Part shown: positions 50,766-59,927 of the stretch, piece by piece
How positions within the stretch are numbered: the first letter of the stretch is position 1
How the letters are laid out: each line of letters starts with the position of its first letter
DNA from: Breviolum minutum Mf 1.05b.01
Taxonomy: Eukaryota; Sar; Dinophyceae; Suessiales; Symbiodiniaceae
NCBI GenBank assembly: GCA_000507305.1
Contig: DF240062.1
Coordinates: 64,748 to 128,747 of the forward strand
DNA: 64,000 nt
Direction of reading: 5' to 3'
Notes under the pieces: generated by a model
The model's database searches: none
What the model saw: only the letters and a program-made list of their open reading frames with translations
What the model was told of the DNA's origin: nothing
Translations under genes and position numbers: made by a program

Positions 50766-50895
50766 ATTATTCGCTGTTTTCCTATGATTTTCTGAATGGT
50801 TCTTAGTGGGGATGACCACTTTCCATAGGAAATGACAAGCCAAATGAGCAATCAGATGGGATTGATGATTCATGATTCTCTGAATGATTCTTAGT
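50766..50895. repeat. Family I element with flanking direct repeat
   Basis: GATTTTCTGAATGGTTCTTAGTG at the left and GATTCTCTGAATGATTCTTAGTG at the right, with TGACAAGCCAAATGAGC between. Confidence 0.6.
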
Positions 50896-51118
50896 GTATC
50901 ACTTGATGCTACCGAACGGATAGTCTTAAAACAGTCTAAAACCTTGAAAATCATGGAGATAGTTTACCTGTTTGGTTAAATTTCATCGCGACCATTCACC
51001 GCCGGTTAGACTTCAATTGACTTTTGGCATTTTCTACTATCTACCGAATCCATTTTTTTGCCACTGATCGAAGATTTGACTTGCGCATATTTTTCGGAAT
51101 TTCAAACACCACCAGCTA

Positions 51119-51223
51119 CTGTTGATGGAAGAAATCCTGCACCACCTGGGATGTGAGAAACCTTGTAGATAATGGGATAAACCACCAACCTCAACTGGTT
51201 AGCCGGATTTTTTCCATCAACAG
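51119..51223. repeat. Family A foldback, near-consensus
   Basis: 105 bp, TA-CTGTTGATGGAAGAAAT...TTTTTTCCATCAACAG-TA, directly preceded by a family D tail (CACCACCAGCTA). Confidence 0.95.
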
Positions 51224-51758
51224 TAGTAAACAAGTGTATGACTTCTAGGCACATTTCATTGCCACCAAGTCACCTGCTTGTGCCGATCTTGATCCAATTT
51301 CTACCCCCAAGTCGGCCTTCACGGAGTCATTTTTTGGAAAAGTTGCGAGTAGATTTGGGCCTCAAAAACTGGTGTTTTATATTCAGAAACGATCAAAATT
51401 AGAAACACACATCCAATAATGACCTTTTTTTTGGGGGGTGGGTCATGTCACAAATGACATCTAATTACCAGCTTTTCCTGAAACTTGATAAGGTTCAAGT
51501 TTCAAGTTTCCCCAAAACTGGCACGAAGAAACCTTGATTTGGTATATAAGTGAAGAAATGACTCAATCAAAGTGTCTGGTCTTGCTTTTAATGATCAACG
51601 TTACAACACTTTTAGTCCTACCATAAAACATAGCTCACTTTCTGACCAACATTTCAAAACCTAAAAACTTGGGTATGACACCTTTAAATTACCCATATTG
51701 GGGGAATCAAAGACAACAAATGTATAATTTGCCCATAAGAATTCATTGTTTGGGTTGG
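51224..51758. other. No firmly supported gene
   Basis: AT-rich single-copy DNA. A plus frame at 51669-51890 (QRQQMYNLPIRIHCLGW) overlaps the stronger minus ORF below. Confidence 0.3.
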
Positions 51759-52043
51759 TCATATATAATGACCCCATTGCATAGTAAACAAATCAAGTGT
51801 ACCAAAAAACAAAAAACTGGCGGCTGGTTTTCTAGGGTCCATATGTCTGGGGTGAATTTTATTGGACTTTGGCCTTTCAATTTTTGGTGAATCCAAGGTA
51901 AAACAGAGTCGGAGGATATTTGCGCTGGCGCCGAGCGCACGGAACGCTCCAGGTGTGTTTTTTTTTATCGAGGGGGAAGATGGAATGGACAAGGGGGAGT
52001 GGTGAAGAGGTGAGTCTTGCAATTTTGAGATATTTAGGGGCAT
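51759..52043 (-). CDS. 94-aa ORF with ATG, Ser/Pro/Lys-rich
   Basis: ATG at 52041-52043, TGA at 51759. It reads MPLNISKLQDSPLHHSPL, IPSSPSIKKNTPGAFRA, LGASANILRLCFTLDSP and KIERPKSNKIHPRHMDP, then AASFLFFGTLDLF. The middle has G/C-ending codons (GGA GCG TTC CGT GCG CTC GGC GCC AGC). It looks like a low-complexity N-terminus with a short hydrophobic end. Not recognised. Confidence 0.5.
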   Translation of the reverse strand: MPLNISKLQDSPLHHSPLSIPSSPSIKKNTPGAFRALGASANILRLCFTLDSPKIERPKSNKIHPRHMDPRKPAASFLFFGTLDLFTMQWGHYI

Positions 52044-52138
52044 ATATTCCTAGAACCCAAATGACCCTTGGAGGGTTGACCTTCAAAAATAGAGGTCGGT
52101 TGGGTTACCACCCTGAGATGCATAAAGGCTTGTTTTCT

Positions 52139-52192
52139 GCTGGGATAAACTACCGGACCTCAACTGGTTAGCCGGATTTCTTCCATCAACAG
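52139..52192. repeat. Family A half-element
   Basis: Only the right half remains: CTCAACTGGTTAGCCGGATTT...CCATCAACAG-TA. Confidence 0.85.
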
Positions 52193-52405
52193 TAGGGATG
52201 ATTCTAGATATCTGAGTCCATTTAGATTCAACAAAAAAACTGGACCTGAGAGATCTGATGAGGGGACTCAGGTTCAGGTACAACAGTGCTATATATGTTG
52301 GGTGGGTGGCCTCCTCCCAGAGTAACAGTCATCACCAGGAGAAATGCACCGAAAAAAACTTGAAACCTTCATTTCATGCCTGTTTCTGGGTAGGGGAAGA
52401 AGTGT

Positions 52406-52469
52406 CAAAGGGATGGTTTTGGGGAGTGGAGTTGTTGGAGGTTGCTTCGTTTTGCTGTTATGTTGACGT
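52406..52469 (+). repeat. Left inverted-repeat arm
   Basis: Fifteen exact bases, a 12-13 base insertion relative to the right arm, then about 35 bases with four mismatches. Confidence 0.7.
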
Positions 52470-52701
52470 TCAATGTTGAAATGTTGCTGTTTCTTCGTTT
52501 TTTGCTGTTTGCTGTCGTTGTTGAGGAAGGGGCCTTTTGGGAGTTCCTATGTTTGTTCGTTTTTGGGTGCAAAGGTTTGGTTAATTGCTTTGCTATTGTT
52601 GTTGCTCTATGTTGCTCTCGCTGTTGCTGTTGGTATTGTTGCTGTAGATGTGCTAGTTTGCGTCTTGCATTGGTGCTTTTGAGTTTGATGACTATCTTCA
52701 C

Positions 52702-52950
52702 TTGGCCATTGATCGATTTCACTTGGCCGAAAATTTGGCGGAGAATTCTTCAGAACAGACGTGGGATGGAGATCTTGCCTCACTTTCGTCCAACAGCGAT
52801 GATCGTGTTGCTTTGAAACAACATTTTGTATGTCAATGTGTCCAAATTGACTCCAAGCTTGACCCAAATGACAAAGTTATGGCAAAGCTGGAGTATGAAG
52901 TACTCACAGCTTGCCAGAAGCCAAGATTGCTCGAATCCAAGAACACTTGA
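52702..52950 (+). CDS. Upstream exon of the array gene, acidic
   Basis: The frame reads FHLAENLAENSSEQTWDG, DLASLSSNSDDRVALKQ, QIDSKLDPNDKVMAKLE and YEVLTACQKPRLLES, to TGA. It lies 57 bases before the array exon at 53007. An alternative frame at the 3' side (SLPEAKIARIQEHLNHH) is also plausible. No ATG in a good context. Confidence 0.42.
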   Translation: MAIDRFHLAENLAENSSEQTWDGDLASLSSNSDDRVALKQHFVCQCVQIDSKLDPNDKVMAKLEYEVLTACQKPRLLESKNT

Positions 52951-53006
52951 ATCACCACGTCCAACGCAACACTTCACAACATCGATTTTCTTAAGTTTTT
53001 CGGCAG

Positions 53007-53447
53007 CACTTCGAAAGAATTCAGAACAACGCCCACTTGAATATCATCTCTGGACTGTCCCAAGAATTTTCGGTTCTGTCATCCGATCCTCCGTATCGGT
53101 ACTCATTTGTTTTGAAATCCATTAGCACAATGAATGGACTAATCCAATGTATCAAAGCCGACACTGAGCGGCTGAAGCGGCAGCGCCAAGAGGTAGGTGG
53201 GATGGTTGAAGTTTTGCAGTGAATTGATGCAGCAGCCCACCGTCAGATCAGAGAAGGAAAAGCCGCAAGACAGAAGGCTCGGCAGGAGGCTGTTTGGGCC
53301 CCAATGTTTGGCAAACTTGCATGGAGAGATCGATGGACATCTTTGGGTTTGCGGGGTCTCAGCTTCCACCAGTGCGAGGTCCAAACCTTTTTTGACTGGA
53401 TTTTCTGCGGCGCCTGCTCCGGCATCTGCTTCGAAGACGATGACTAG
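53007..53447 (+). CDS. Array paralogue 1, intact two-exon C-terminus
   Basis: TTTTTCGGCAG opens exon 53007-53196: HFERIQNNAHLNIISGL, SDPPYRYSFVLKSIST and KADTERLKRQRQEV. The donor is G|GTGGGATGG. The intron 53197-53232 (36 nt) ends GATGCAG. Exon 53233-53447 reads AAHRQIREGKAARQKAR, QEAVWAPMFGKLAWRD and ends FFDWIFCGACSGICFEDDD plus TAG. Joined, this is 135 codons in a single open frame. The basic coiled-coil-like middle and the acidic FCG tail are shared with the copies below. Family unknown. Confidence 0.55.
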
Positions 53448-53523
53448 GAGCCTGGGACTTGGTCACATCTGGGAGTTTTGCCTTGAAATATTCTTGATCA
53501 AGCTATATCATGATTTTAATTCC

Positions 53524-53640
53524 ACCACAACGGTCAGAGTTTGGAGTCCACCCCGATGGAGTCAATTTGAGAAATCTTTGGATAGCAGAAAGTTGCAAAG
53601 ATCTGCCAGGAAACATCGCTAAAGACATCATGATGTCGCT
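53524..53640 (+). CDS. Inter-copy exon after AACGGTCAG
   Basis: Two frames follow the AG: one reads RWSQFEKSLDSRKLQR and stops, the other reads FGVHPDGVNLRNLWIAE and SCKDLPGNIAKDIMMS. The same AACGGTCAG|AG junction recurs at 55612-55622, where EKFDAQSK follows, so the module is duplicated. Confidence 0.35.
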
Positions 53641-54300
53641 TTATTAATCAAATTGGCAATGAAGTTAAAAAGCTGGATTCGTTGTTTCACTGAGTTCACC
53701 GGGGCAAGAAATTATTCTCTTTTTGGGGAAGAGCTGAGCAGTTCCATGGCAAGATGCTTCAGAGATTGGCTGTAGATAGAGCTAACAATGCAGTTTGAGC
53801 TAGAGTGATAGATCCTTGAATACATTATCGCAAAAATGAGTATACGGTCTTCAAGTAGAATGCTTGAGTTGAGCTTATTAAAGCTGACACCGAGCGGATA
53901 AGACGCCGCAATAAGGAGGTGGGTGGGATGTTTTGGCATCCTTTCGATCTTAGTTTTTTTTCAGTGTTTGTTTTACGCTCCTTTCTTTCGAAGATGGGGC
54001 ATATAAATATACAAATACTATATTTCCCGAAACAAGGTGTCATTTATTGGACAAATTTTGGCTGGCCCTCCCTTGCCCCATATGCCCCATGTTGATGCAG
54101 CAGCCCACCGTCAGGTCAGAGAAAAAAAGGCCGAGAGACAGAAGGCTCGGAGGGCCGCTGTTTGGGCCCCAGTGTTTTGGCAAAATTGAGAGACATCTTT
54201 GGGTTCCCGGGGTCTCAGCTTCCACCAGTGCGAGGTCCAGTCTTGGATGGACTACATTTTTTGCGGCGTTCGTGCCGGGTTCTTCGTCGACGACGACTAG
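53641..54300 (+). pseudogene. Array paralogue 2, multiple stops
   Basis: The exon-1 frame (GNEVKKLDSLFH, GKKLFSFWGRAEQFHGK, MLQRLAVDRANNAV) carries several TGA and TAG codons before ELIKADTERIRRRNKEV. The intron 53933-54100 has the same ends as copy 1 (G|GTGGGATG, GATGCAG|CA) but is 168 nt. Exon 2 reads AAHRQVREKKAERQKARR and AAVWAPVFWQN, then TGA, then SRGLSFHQCEVQ and WMDYIFCGVRAGFFVDDD. Confidence 0.6.
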
Positions 54301-54387
54301 GAACCTGGGACTTGAAGATTATATTGCTGCGTTCTGCTTTTGATCTGCGCTTTCACAGAGGAGCAAAGGACGTACTAAAGAAATATT

Positions 54388-54540
54388 AGCCGCCGACAAT
54401 GAGCGGCTGAAGAGGAACTCGAAGAGGTGGGTGGGATGGTTGATGTCTTGCAGTGAATTGATGCAGCAGCCCAGGTCAGTTGAAAGAACTCAAAGCTAGC
54501 CTTGTAGCTGCTTCAGCCAACACTATGGTTGCAGCCTAGG
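54388..54540 (+). pseudogene. Array fragment 2b
   Basis: ADNERLKRNS, then a one-base deletion, then GTGGGATGG...GATGCAG (36 nt) and CAGCCCAGGTCAG. The downstream exon is lost after about 30 bases. Confidence 0.6.
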
Positions 54541-54629
54541 AGCGACAAATGCTTCATCCCATGGCTCTTTTCCAAGACCTTAAGCGAATGCAAGCAGAGC
54601 ACACTTAGCAGCAATGGACGTAGTCAACA

Positions 54630-54670
54630 AAATTGTAGCCGCCGACAATGCTCGGCTGCGGGTGGGCCTT
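54630..54670 (+). pseudogene. Array fragment 2c
   Basis: ATTGTAGCCGCCGACAATGC encodes IVAADNARLR, a further copy of the KADTERLK block. Nothing of the intron remains. Confidence 0.5.
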
Positions 54671-54910
54671 GCGGGTTCACACTGCTACTACATAAGAATG
54701 GCTTTCATCAGCACTCCAACCCACGACAGTTTTCTTTCCTAGCTGTGTCCACGCCATGCAGCTTAATGCTGCTTATGGGTTGCCGTTGCGACAAAAACGT
54801 TTCGCATCACAGGACTTCACAAAAGAGAAAAAGGTGAAGAACCAGATTAGATCTGAAAGCTACCAAAGATTTCTTGATATTTCTTGCTAGAATTGTAGAA
54901 ATTGACTAAG

Positions 54911-55052
54911 TTCTCTGGAGCATACACCGAAATGACGTACCTCAAGGCCAGGAGCTTCATGAACTTTTTAAATCTCTATGTCACATTGGCAAGCAAACTT
55001 TTCAGACAGGCGAATTAGTTATACAGCTAAGTCGTTCGCATATGGATTCATG
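54911..55052 (+). CDS. Exon candidate upstream of paralogue 3
   Basis: The frame after a TAA reads VLWSIHRNDVPQGQELH, ELFKSLCHIGKQTFQTG and ELVIQLSRSHMDS, to TGA. Codons and content look real. Its relation to the exon-1 part of copy 1 is uncertain. Confidence 0.35.
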
Positions 55053-55089
55053 AAGCCGGGGCACTTTGTTCTCTGAAACGTGCTGTCTG

Positions 55090-55427
55090 TGCCACGAATG
55101 GACTAATCGAAGTTATCAGAGCCGACACGGCGCGGCAAAAGCAGCAGCTCCACAGGAGGTGGGTGGGATGGTTGAAGTCTTGCAGTGAATTGATGCAGCA
55201 GCCCACCATCAGTTGAAAGAAGTCCGCGCTCCTCGCAGAGCAGAACGCAAGAAGTCAGTGTGGGCCCCTGCAGTGGTTTGGCAGCTTAGATACTAGAGAC
55301 TCATGGCGTTGTTGCTTGCATGGAGAGATGGACATCTTTGGGTTTTTAGGGGGGTCTGGTTGAGGCTCAGACCTGGTTGGACTTCGTGTTTTGTGGCCTC
55401 TGTGGCAACATCTACGATGAAGACTAG
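55090..55427 (+). pseudogene. Array paralogue 3, frameshifted
   Basis: TNGLIEVIRADTARQKQQL, a one-base loss, then the 36-nt intron-like block with identical ends, then AAHHQLKEVRAPRRAERK and KSVWAP. A frame change follows and the tail VEAQTWLDFVFCGLCGNIYDED ends at TAG 55425-55427. The 3' flank (GGAGCCTGGGATTTGG, ATATTCTTGATCAAGC) matches that of copy 1. Confidence 0.6.
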
Positions 55428-55620
55428 GAGCCTGGGATTTGGCCACATCTTGGAGTTTTTGCCCGAAATATTCTTGATCAAGCATGATCAATCTATATCT
55501 GATTTTCATTCTACCTATCTATCTTTCCATCGTTCTATCTACATCCATGCCACAATCGTTTATCTAAAAACCCTTACATAGGGTTTTTTGATGCTGCCCA
55601 TGTAGACCGGCAACGGTCAG

Positions 55621-56163
55621 AGATCGTGGACAAGCGGCTGCAAAACCCAAGGAAAAGTTTGACGCACAATCCAAGTTCAACATTTTTTTCAAGAAGGTGT
55701 GCGAAACAGCTCTTCACGCACCCTCACACCAATGCTCGATGGTTTTTTCGGAAGGTCGTGCCCCCTCTCTTGCCAGAAGGCTTAGGTTTTTCTCCTTCCG
55801 CAGTCACGCATCCAAGCTTCAATCTTTCATGTGCGGCAATTGCTGAGTGCGCAAGCCATTGTAGAGTTTCGTGGCGGGGCCTATGCGGATGATGAGGCAG
55901 GCTGCTTGCTCCGAAGCTCTCCGCTTGAATTCAATCACGCCATGGAAAAACTGTTTCACTCTGATCCAGACCGTGCTTGTTTGATTGTTCCTTATATATT
56001 CGCCGATATGGTACCGTTTCCTTTAGCAATGAAAGAACAGCTCCCTGAGGTCTTTCGTGTGCCCGACACTTTGGCTCAAAAAGCCGGATGTCCTTTTGAG
56101 TGGGCTCTTTTGCTGTTCTTACCTGTTTTGGGCACAGCTTACGCCTGTTTGTTCATCAACTAA
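55621..56163 (+). CDS. Two-exon segment, possibly DUF3987-like
   Basis: Exon 55621-55696 after AACGGTCAG reads GQAAAKPKEKFDAQSK and NIFFKK, donor AAG|GTGTGC in phase 0. The intron is 107 nt and ends TTTTTCTCCTTCCGCAG. Exon 55804-56163 reads HVRQLLSAQAIVEFRGG, LEFNHAMEKLFHSDPDR and PYIFADMVPFPLAMKEQ, then LPEVFRVPDTLAQKAG and FEWALLLFLPVLG. After the TAA another frame gives NDSGIMTAMADIVLGFQ. From memory the order recalls the N-terminus and P-loop region of DUF3987 proteins, a weak call. Probably a truncated copy. Confidence 0.42.
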
Positions 56164-56329
56164 TTTGTTTTGGTTCCTCCACTGCTCTGTTTGGCTTGGG
56201 CTTTGCTTGGACTGGGGGGCGAATGACAGTGGAATAATGACGGCCATGGCTGACATTGTGTTGGGGTTTCAAAAATCTTGTTCTCCTCTGTAGGTCGGCA
56301 GGTGACCTACTAGTTTAGGTATACTTAAG

Positions 56330-56382
56330 TACATCAGCATAACAGCAAAACGTAGCAACCTCCAACGAAAACCATCCCTTTG
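56330..56382 (-). repeat. Right inverted-repeat arm
   Basis: Complement of the left arm at 52406-52469, without the 12-13 base insertion. It overlaps a 77-aa minus-strand ORF (56269-56502, MIPLLFEDFRIFLRIPS). Confidence 0.7.
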
Positions 56383-56579
56383 TTTTTGGGTCGGTAGATC
56401 AAAGGTGTATGAGCTACTGGAATGATGGAAGAAACCTGGAGAAAATCGCCAGCTGGGGATTCGTAGGAAAATCCGGAAATCTTCAAACAACAAAGGAATC
56501 ATGGGGTATTTGGTGGGTAGGTAGTGAGTGATCGTAAGGAAACATAATTAGTAAGTTGGGTTGTGACCACAATTCAGCA

Positions 56580-56712
56580 AAGGATTCAGGTACCTAATTT
56601 GGAGGTACTGTTCCTTATAAGGCTGTTTGGGGTGGGGGGATTCCCTTTGATAAACCCTATCGATGCAGCTTATCTATGTTAGGATTCCTCCATTTTAGGT
56701 ACCTGAAATGTT
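56580..56712. repeat. Family F foldback
   Basis: TTCAGGTACCTAATTTGGAGG...GATTCCTCCATTTTAGGTACCTGAA. Confidence 0.85.
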
Positions 56713-56790
56713 TGTTGAATGCTTTTCACCATGTCTTCAGTTGGTTGAGGAAGCCACTGAAAAAGTAGTTTCAAAAGAAACGATTGGGTA

Positions 56791-56880
56791 GTGGGAGGTA
56801 CCCTAGCTGTCGTTCCCAAGATTATTTTCCCTATTTCCCTATATAACCCACATATGGTTGGTATATGTTCGGTTCTAACC
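56791..56880. repeat. Family L repeat
   Basis: GAGGTACCCTAGCTGTCG...TATAACCCACATATGGTTGG. Confidence 0.65.
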
Positions 56881-57180
56881 TCATTTGCTAACGGTTTCGT
56901 TACAATTGACGATCCCTACCATTTTCGCCACACCAAGTAGACAAACGACCTAAGCTGGTGTAGGGGATTCTTTTTGTCTATCCGACTTCGTGCTTATTGG
57001 TTGATGATCAGTAGTCAATAGATTCCTGAATGTATTTGCTTGGTGTCCGTTATTTTTTTGGGTAGCATTCCCATATACAAAAACAAGATTCCTAGATGCA
57101 AGAAACATTAAAAATCACCGTCGCATTTTCTTTTCGCAAACACGACCGGTTGAAGTAGAGACAAATGAGCAATGACCCAA

Positions 57181-57305
57181 ACTCTGCTAATTTCCTGTAA
57201 GCAGGGGATTCTACTACCCAGTTATAAAAGGATTTCACAAACCACTATCAAGATTGCTGTAAACCAATCAGGATTTCATGGAATGTGATAGGGGCTTTGT
57301 TGCCG
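57181..57305. repeat. Family M repeat
   Basis: GGATTTCACAAACCACTATC...ATCAGGATTTCATGGAATG. Confidence 0.5.
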
Positions 57306-57351
57306 TTGGTCATATTGCCTTTTCGTCGTTTTTTATTTTTTGTTTTGTCAG

Positions 57352-57464
57352 GAAATCGACATCGACCAGGAAGTTGATGAAAAAATCCTCACAGCGTTCT
57401 GCAATGGAGTCCTTGCAATTGGAAAGTGTCTAAGTGCAACATCAACCACCACTACTACACTCCG
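57352..57464 (+). CDS. Internal exon with clear acceptor, unknown protein
   Basis: A T-rich tract ending TTTTGTCAG (57351) opens, in phase 0, EIDIDQEVDEKILTAFC, NGVLAIGKCLSATSTT and TTTL, ending at CCG|GTAAAC in phase 2. The acidic start and Ala/Leu/Ile helix look real. The donor sequence ACTACACTCCGGTAAAC also occurs at 59056, so the 3' edge may be repeat-derived. Confidence 0.5.
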
Positions 57465-57477
57465 GTAAACCAACATA

Positions 57478-57592
57478 CTGTTGATGGAAGAAATCCTGCA
57501 CCACCTGGAATATATATAAAAACCTTGCATAATATAGGATATTGTCGGAACTCAACTGGTGCAGGATTTCTTCCATCAACAGTAGCAATGAA
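57478..57592. repeat. Family A foldback
   Basis: TA-CTGTTGATGGAAGAAAT...ATTTCTTCCATCAACAG-TA, 115 bp, with a TATATATAA insertion in the centre. Confidence 0.95.
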
Positions 57593-57676
57593 CAATTTCC
57601 CCATTTTTCCTGGGTAAATACCATCAAAAGTCGCTGGAATTTCGAGCGATTGCTATTGCTAGTTTAGTGGAGTGTA

Positions 57677-57806
57677 GGTAGTGGTGGTGGTGGTTTCAAT
57701 CATTTTTGTTGGTCCTTACCTGGGGAGATGACCCCAATTTGACTAATTTTGTTTTCAAATGGATACTTCTTTTTGAATGGATGGCTGCCTCAACCACCAA
57801 CTAGAT
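57677..57806. repeat. Family D repeat
   Basis: GGTGGTGGTGGTTTCAATC...CCAATTTGACTAATTTTG...CTCAACCACCAACTAGATGA. Confidence 0.8.
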
Positions 57807-58288
57807 GATCATGAGAATCTAAGGGTAACCGGGTAACCCTTCAAATGCCACTCCCCCCTCTTATGAAGGAATTACCAACCACCATGATCCATAAATATGG
57901 ACGTTATTAAGGCCTTGTTTTTAGGGGGTGGCAGATTCCCCTGAAATGATACTGTCTTTCTGAAAGTCCTTTTTTAGATCGCGGGGGCATTGAAATCCGA
58001 GAAAGGTCTTTTTCTAAGACCGTTGTTGTAGTTTTTTTTCCCTTTTGTTTCTTGTAGGATTATTGTTTTACAGTAGTTTTTTTCCATCAAGAAATCCAAA
58101 TCATATTTTTATGGTCAATTTGACTTCCAATCAAATAAAAGCTTGAAAAGTAAGATCTTTACAACACAACCCGCGTTTTTCTCTGTCAAAAAGGCGCACA
58201 TGTTACATGTCAGGTGTTGCTGCCAAAAAACATTGCATTGATCATGTAAATATAACTTGTTGAGGAGATCTTGGTTCATTGACTACCT

Positions 58289-58388
58289 AGGTGGTGGTGG
58301 TTTCAAACCATTTTCATTTTCACCCCTACTTGGGGAAGTGATCCAATTTGATGAGCATATTATTCAGATGCGTTGAAATCACCAACTA
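58289..58388. repeat. Family D repeat, good copy
   Basis: TAGGTGGTGGTGGTTTCAAA...CCCTACTTGGGGAAG...GTTGAAATCACCAACTAG. Confidence 0.85.
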
Positions 58389-58417
58389 GATCAAAGTGGA
58401 GAAGGGTCAGATGATGG

Positions 58418-58521
58418 CTACCCTGAAGCTAACAGTTCGCCCCTGAAAATTGATAGTTGGAAGATGAAATTTCCTTTTCAGAAGCCTCATTTTGAGGGGT
58501 ATTATTTTCAGAGAGGGTATT
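58418..58521. repeat. Family B foldback
   Basis: TACCCTGAAGCTAACAGTTCG...TTTCAGAGAGGGTA. Confidence 0.75.
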
Positions 58522-58591
58522 TCAAAGGGGATGGGTCCACACAATGCCATGGACCCTTTCCACCATTCAACTCAGTTAATTGGCCGTGAGC

Positions 58592-58733
58592 GTGGAGGAT
58601 CATCCCAGGACTTACCATGGTTGATAACTCCCCAAAGTCGGGTTGTGGGTCCCCTTCCAAATGGCCTTTTTTAGTGGGTTGTAAACGGGGGTGATCCTCA
58701 CCACATACAAGTCCTGGGATGATCCTCCAAGTG
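58592..58733. repeat. Family E foldback
   Basis: TGGAGGATCATCCCAGGACTT...AAGTCCTGGGATGATCCTCCA, long near-perfect arms. Confidence 0.9.
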
Positions 58734-58769
58734 GGGACCCTTAAATGCCCATGATTGCACCCATTCAAG

Positions 58770-59350
58770 GTACTGCTGAGCCTTCTGAATTGGAACGGCA
58801 GTGTTCAGTGACGAGCGCTGTCAGTGCTGTCAGCATGGGCTCGCGCGAGAGCGAGAGCCGTGGGTCTTTGAATGGCGACTTTGCCGATGGCTGAAGTGGT
58901 AGTGGGTTTTGGTGGTAATGTTAGGAAGCCAACAGAAAAGGGCCCCTGGTTGTTTAGGGTAGGGGATGAAAAACTGCCCAGTTATCTTCATAAACCACTA
59001 TAGCCCATAGTAAACTACTGTAACAATCTTATTCAAATGGGTTGAAACCACCAACTACACTCCGGTAAACTGACATAGCCATGGCAAATGGACCCTTTGA
59101 AGATGTAGATTGGGTTGTTTCAAGGCTCCATGTGTTGTTTATCCAGTTGGGACTGATTCCCAATCAACTTGGCGGCCCAAAAAGGTTCCAGGGGTGGTCG
59201 TAAAATCTTGTTTGAGGATTCAATAATGAGCTTACCAGCTTACCCCAAAAAATTGTAGGGATGTCAACATCCAAGAAAATCTTCCTAAGCTCATGGCTAA
59301 CCTTTCAAACTTTTGGGGATGACACATGTTTAGTAAGAAAAATACAGTTC
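58770..59350. other. No supported gene
   Basis: A short GC-rich GCTGTCAGTGCTGTCAGC / CGCGAGAGCGAGAG patch at 58818-58860 and a D-tail plus B-head fusion at 59030-59085. Confidence 0.35.
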
Positions 59351-59354
59351 CTCA

Positions 59355-59430
59355 TGATTCAAAGTGACCTTTTTGGGATGGTTTAAGTGATTTTTTAAGG
59401 GGTCAGGTGACCTCCAATTAGGGAATCACC
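59355..59430. repeat. Family H foldback, shortened
   Basis: ATGATTCAAAGTGACC...CTCCAATTAGGGAATCACC. Confidence 0.65.
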
Positions 59431-59499
59431 TGCACCCCCCGAACCAAGGGAAGGACTACACACAACCACACACCTGATATCTTCCCTCTTAACAAAGAG

Positions 59500-59706
59500 G
59501 TGTGCTTGTTGGCAAAACTGGTAGTCATCGAAACTAGTCACTCATTTTTTTGTCCTTTTCCCTTAAACACCCTATTTAGTAGGCTTTCTTCAACCGACTT
59601 ACAGGGGTCAATTCTGCTTGTTGAAGCAACAATCGTTATGATCACTCCTTCATTTTCACCACCTTCCGCTTTGCTACCAAACCACCATTTTCACCCCATC
59701 TTCTGA
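59500..59706 (+). CDS. 68-codon frame, unknown protein
   Basis: It reads LLAKLVVIETSHSFFCP, NTLFSRLSSTDLQGSIL and LVEATIVMITPSFSPPS. A minus-strand exon (59702-59770, GPTGSRELSPTLPPRC then GG|GTGAAA) abuts it. Neither has a start. Confidence 0.33.
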   Translation: MCLLAKLVVIETSHSFFCPFPLNTLFSRLSSTDLQGSILLVEATIVMITPSFSPPSALLPNHHFHPIF

Positions 59707-59786
59707 GGTATTATGGCACCTCGGGGGCAAAGTTGGGGAAAGTTCGCGGCTGCCAGTGGGGCCCGTGTTTCCCAGAGGATCCATGG

Positions 59787-59850
59787 GACTGGTATATTTG
59801 CCTACATTTAGTTGATTTTTATGGTAAATGTAGGTAAAGATACCATACAT
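59787..59850. repeat. Family N palindromic element
   Basis: ATTTGCCTACATTTAGTTGAT and TTTATGGTAAATGTAGGTAAA form near-complementary arms. Confidence 0.7.
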
Positions 59851-59927
59851 GGATCCTATGGGTTTTGATTTGGTTTGATTTTTTGAGGGGAAAGAAAAAG
59901 AACTTGGATGATCATCCACTGTAGTAA

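Larger units (their letters stand above)
52406..56382. mobile_element. Candidate element: coding island bounded by inverted repeat
   Basis: The left end CAAAGGGATGGTTTT...GTTGGAGGTTGCTTCG...GCTGTTATGTTGACG (52406-52469) is answered at the right by the complement of CAAAGGGATGGTTTT-CGTTGGAGGTTGCTACG...GCTGTTATGCTGATG (56330-56382). The 3.98 kb between is the densest coding DNA in the window, with no A-N foldback. No target-site duplication is obvious and no transposase is recognised. It could equally be an inverted duplication at the edges of a gene cluster. Confidence 0.4.
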
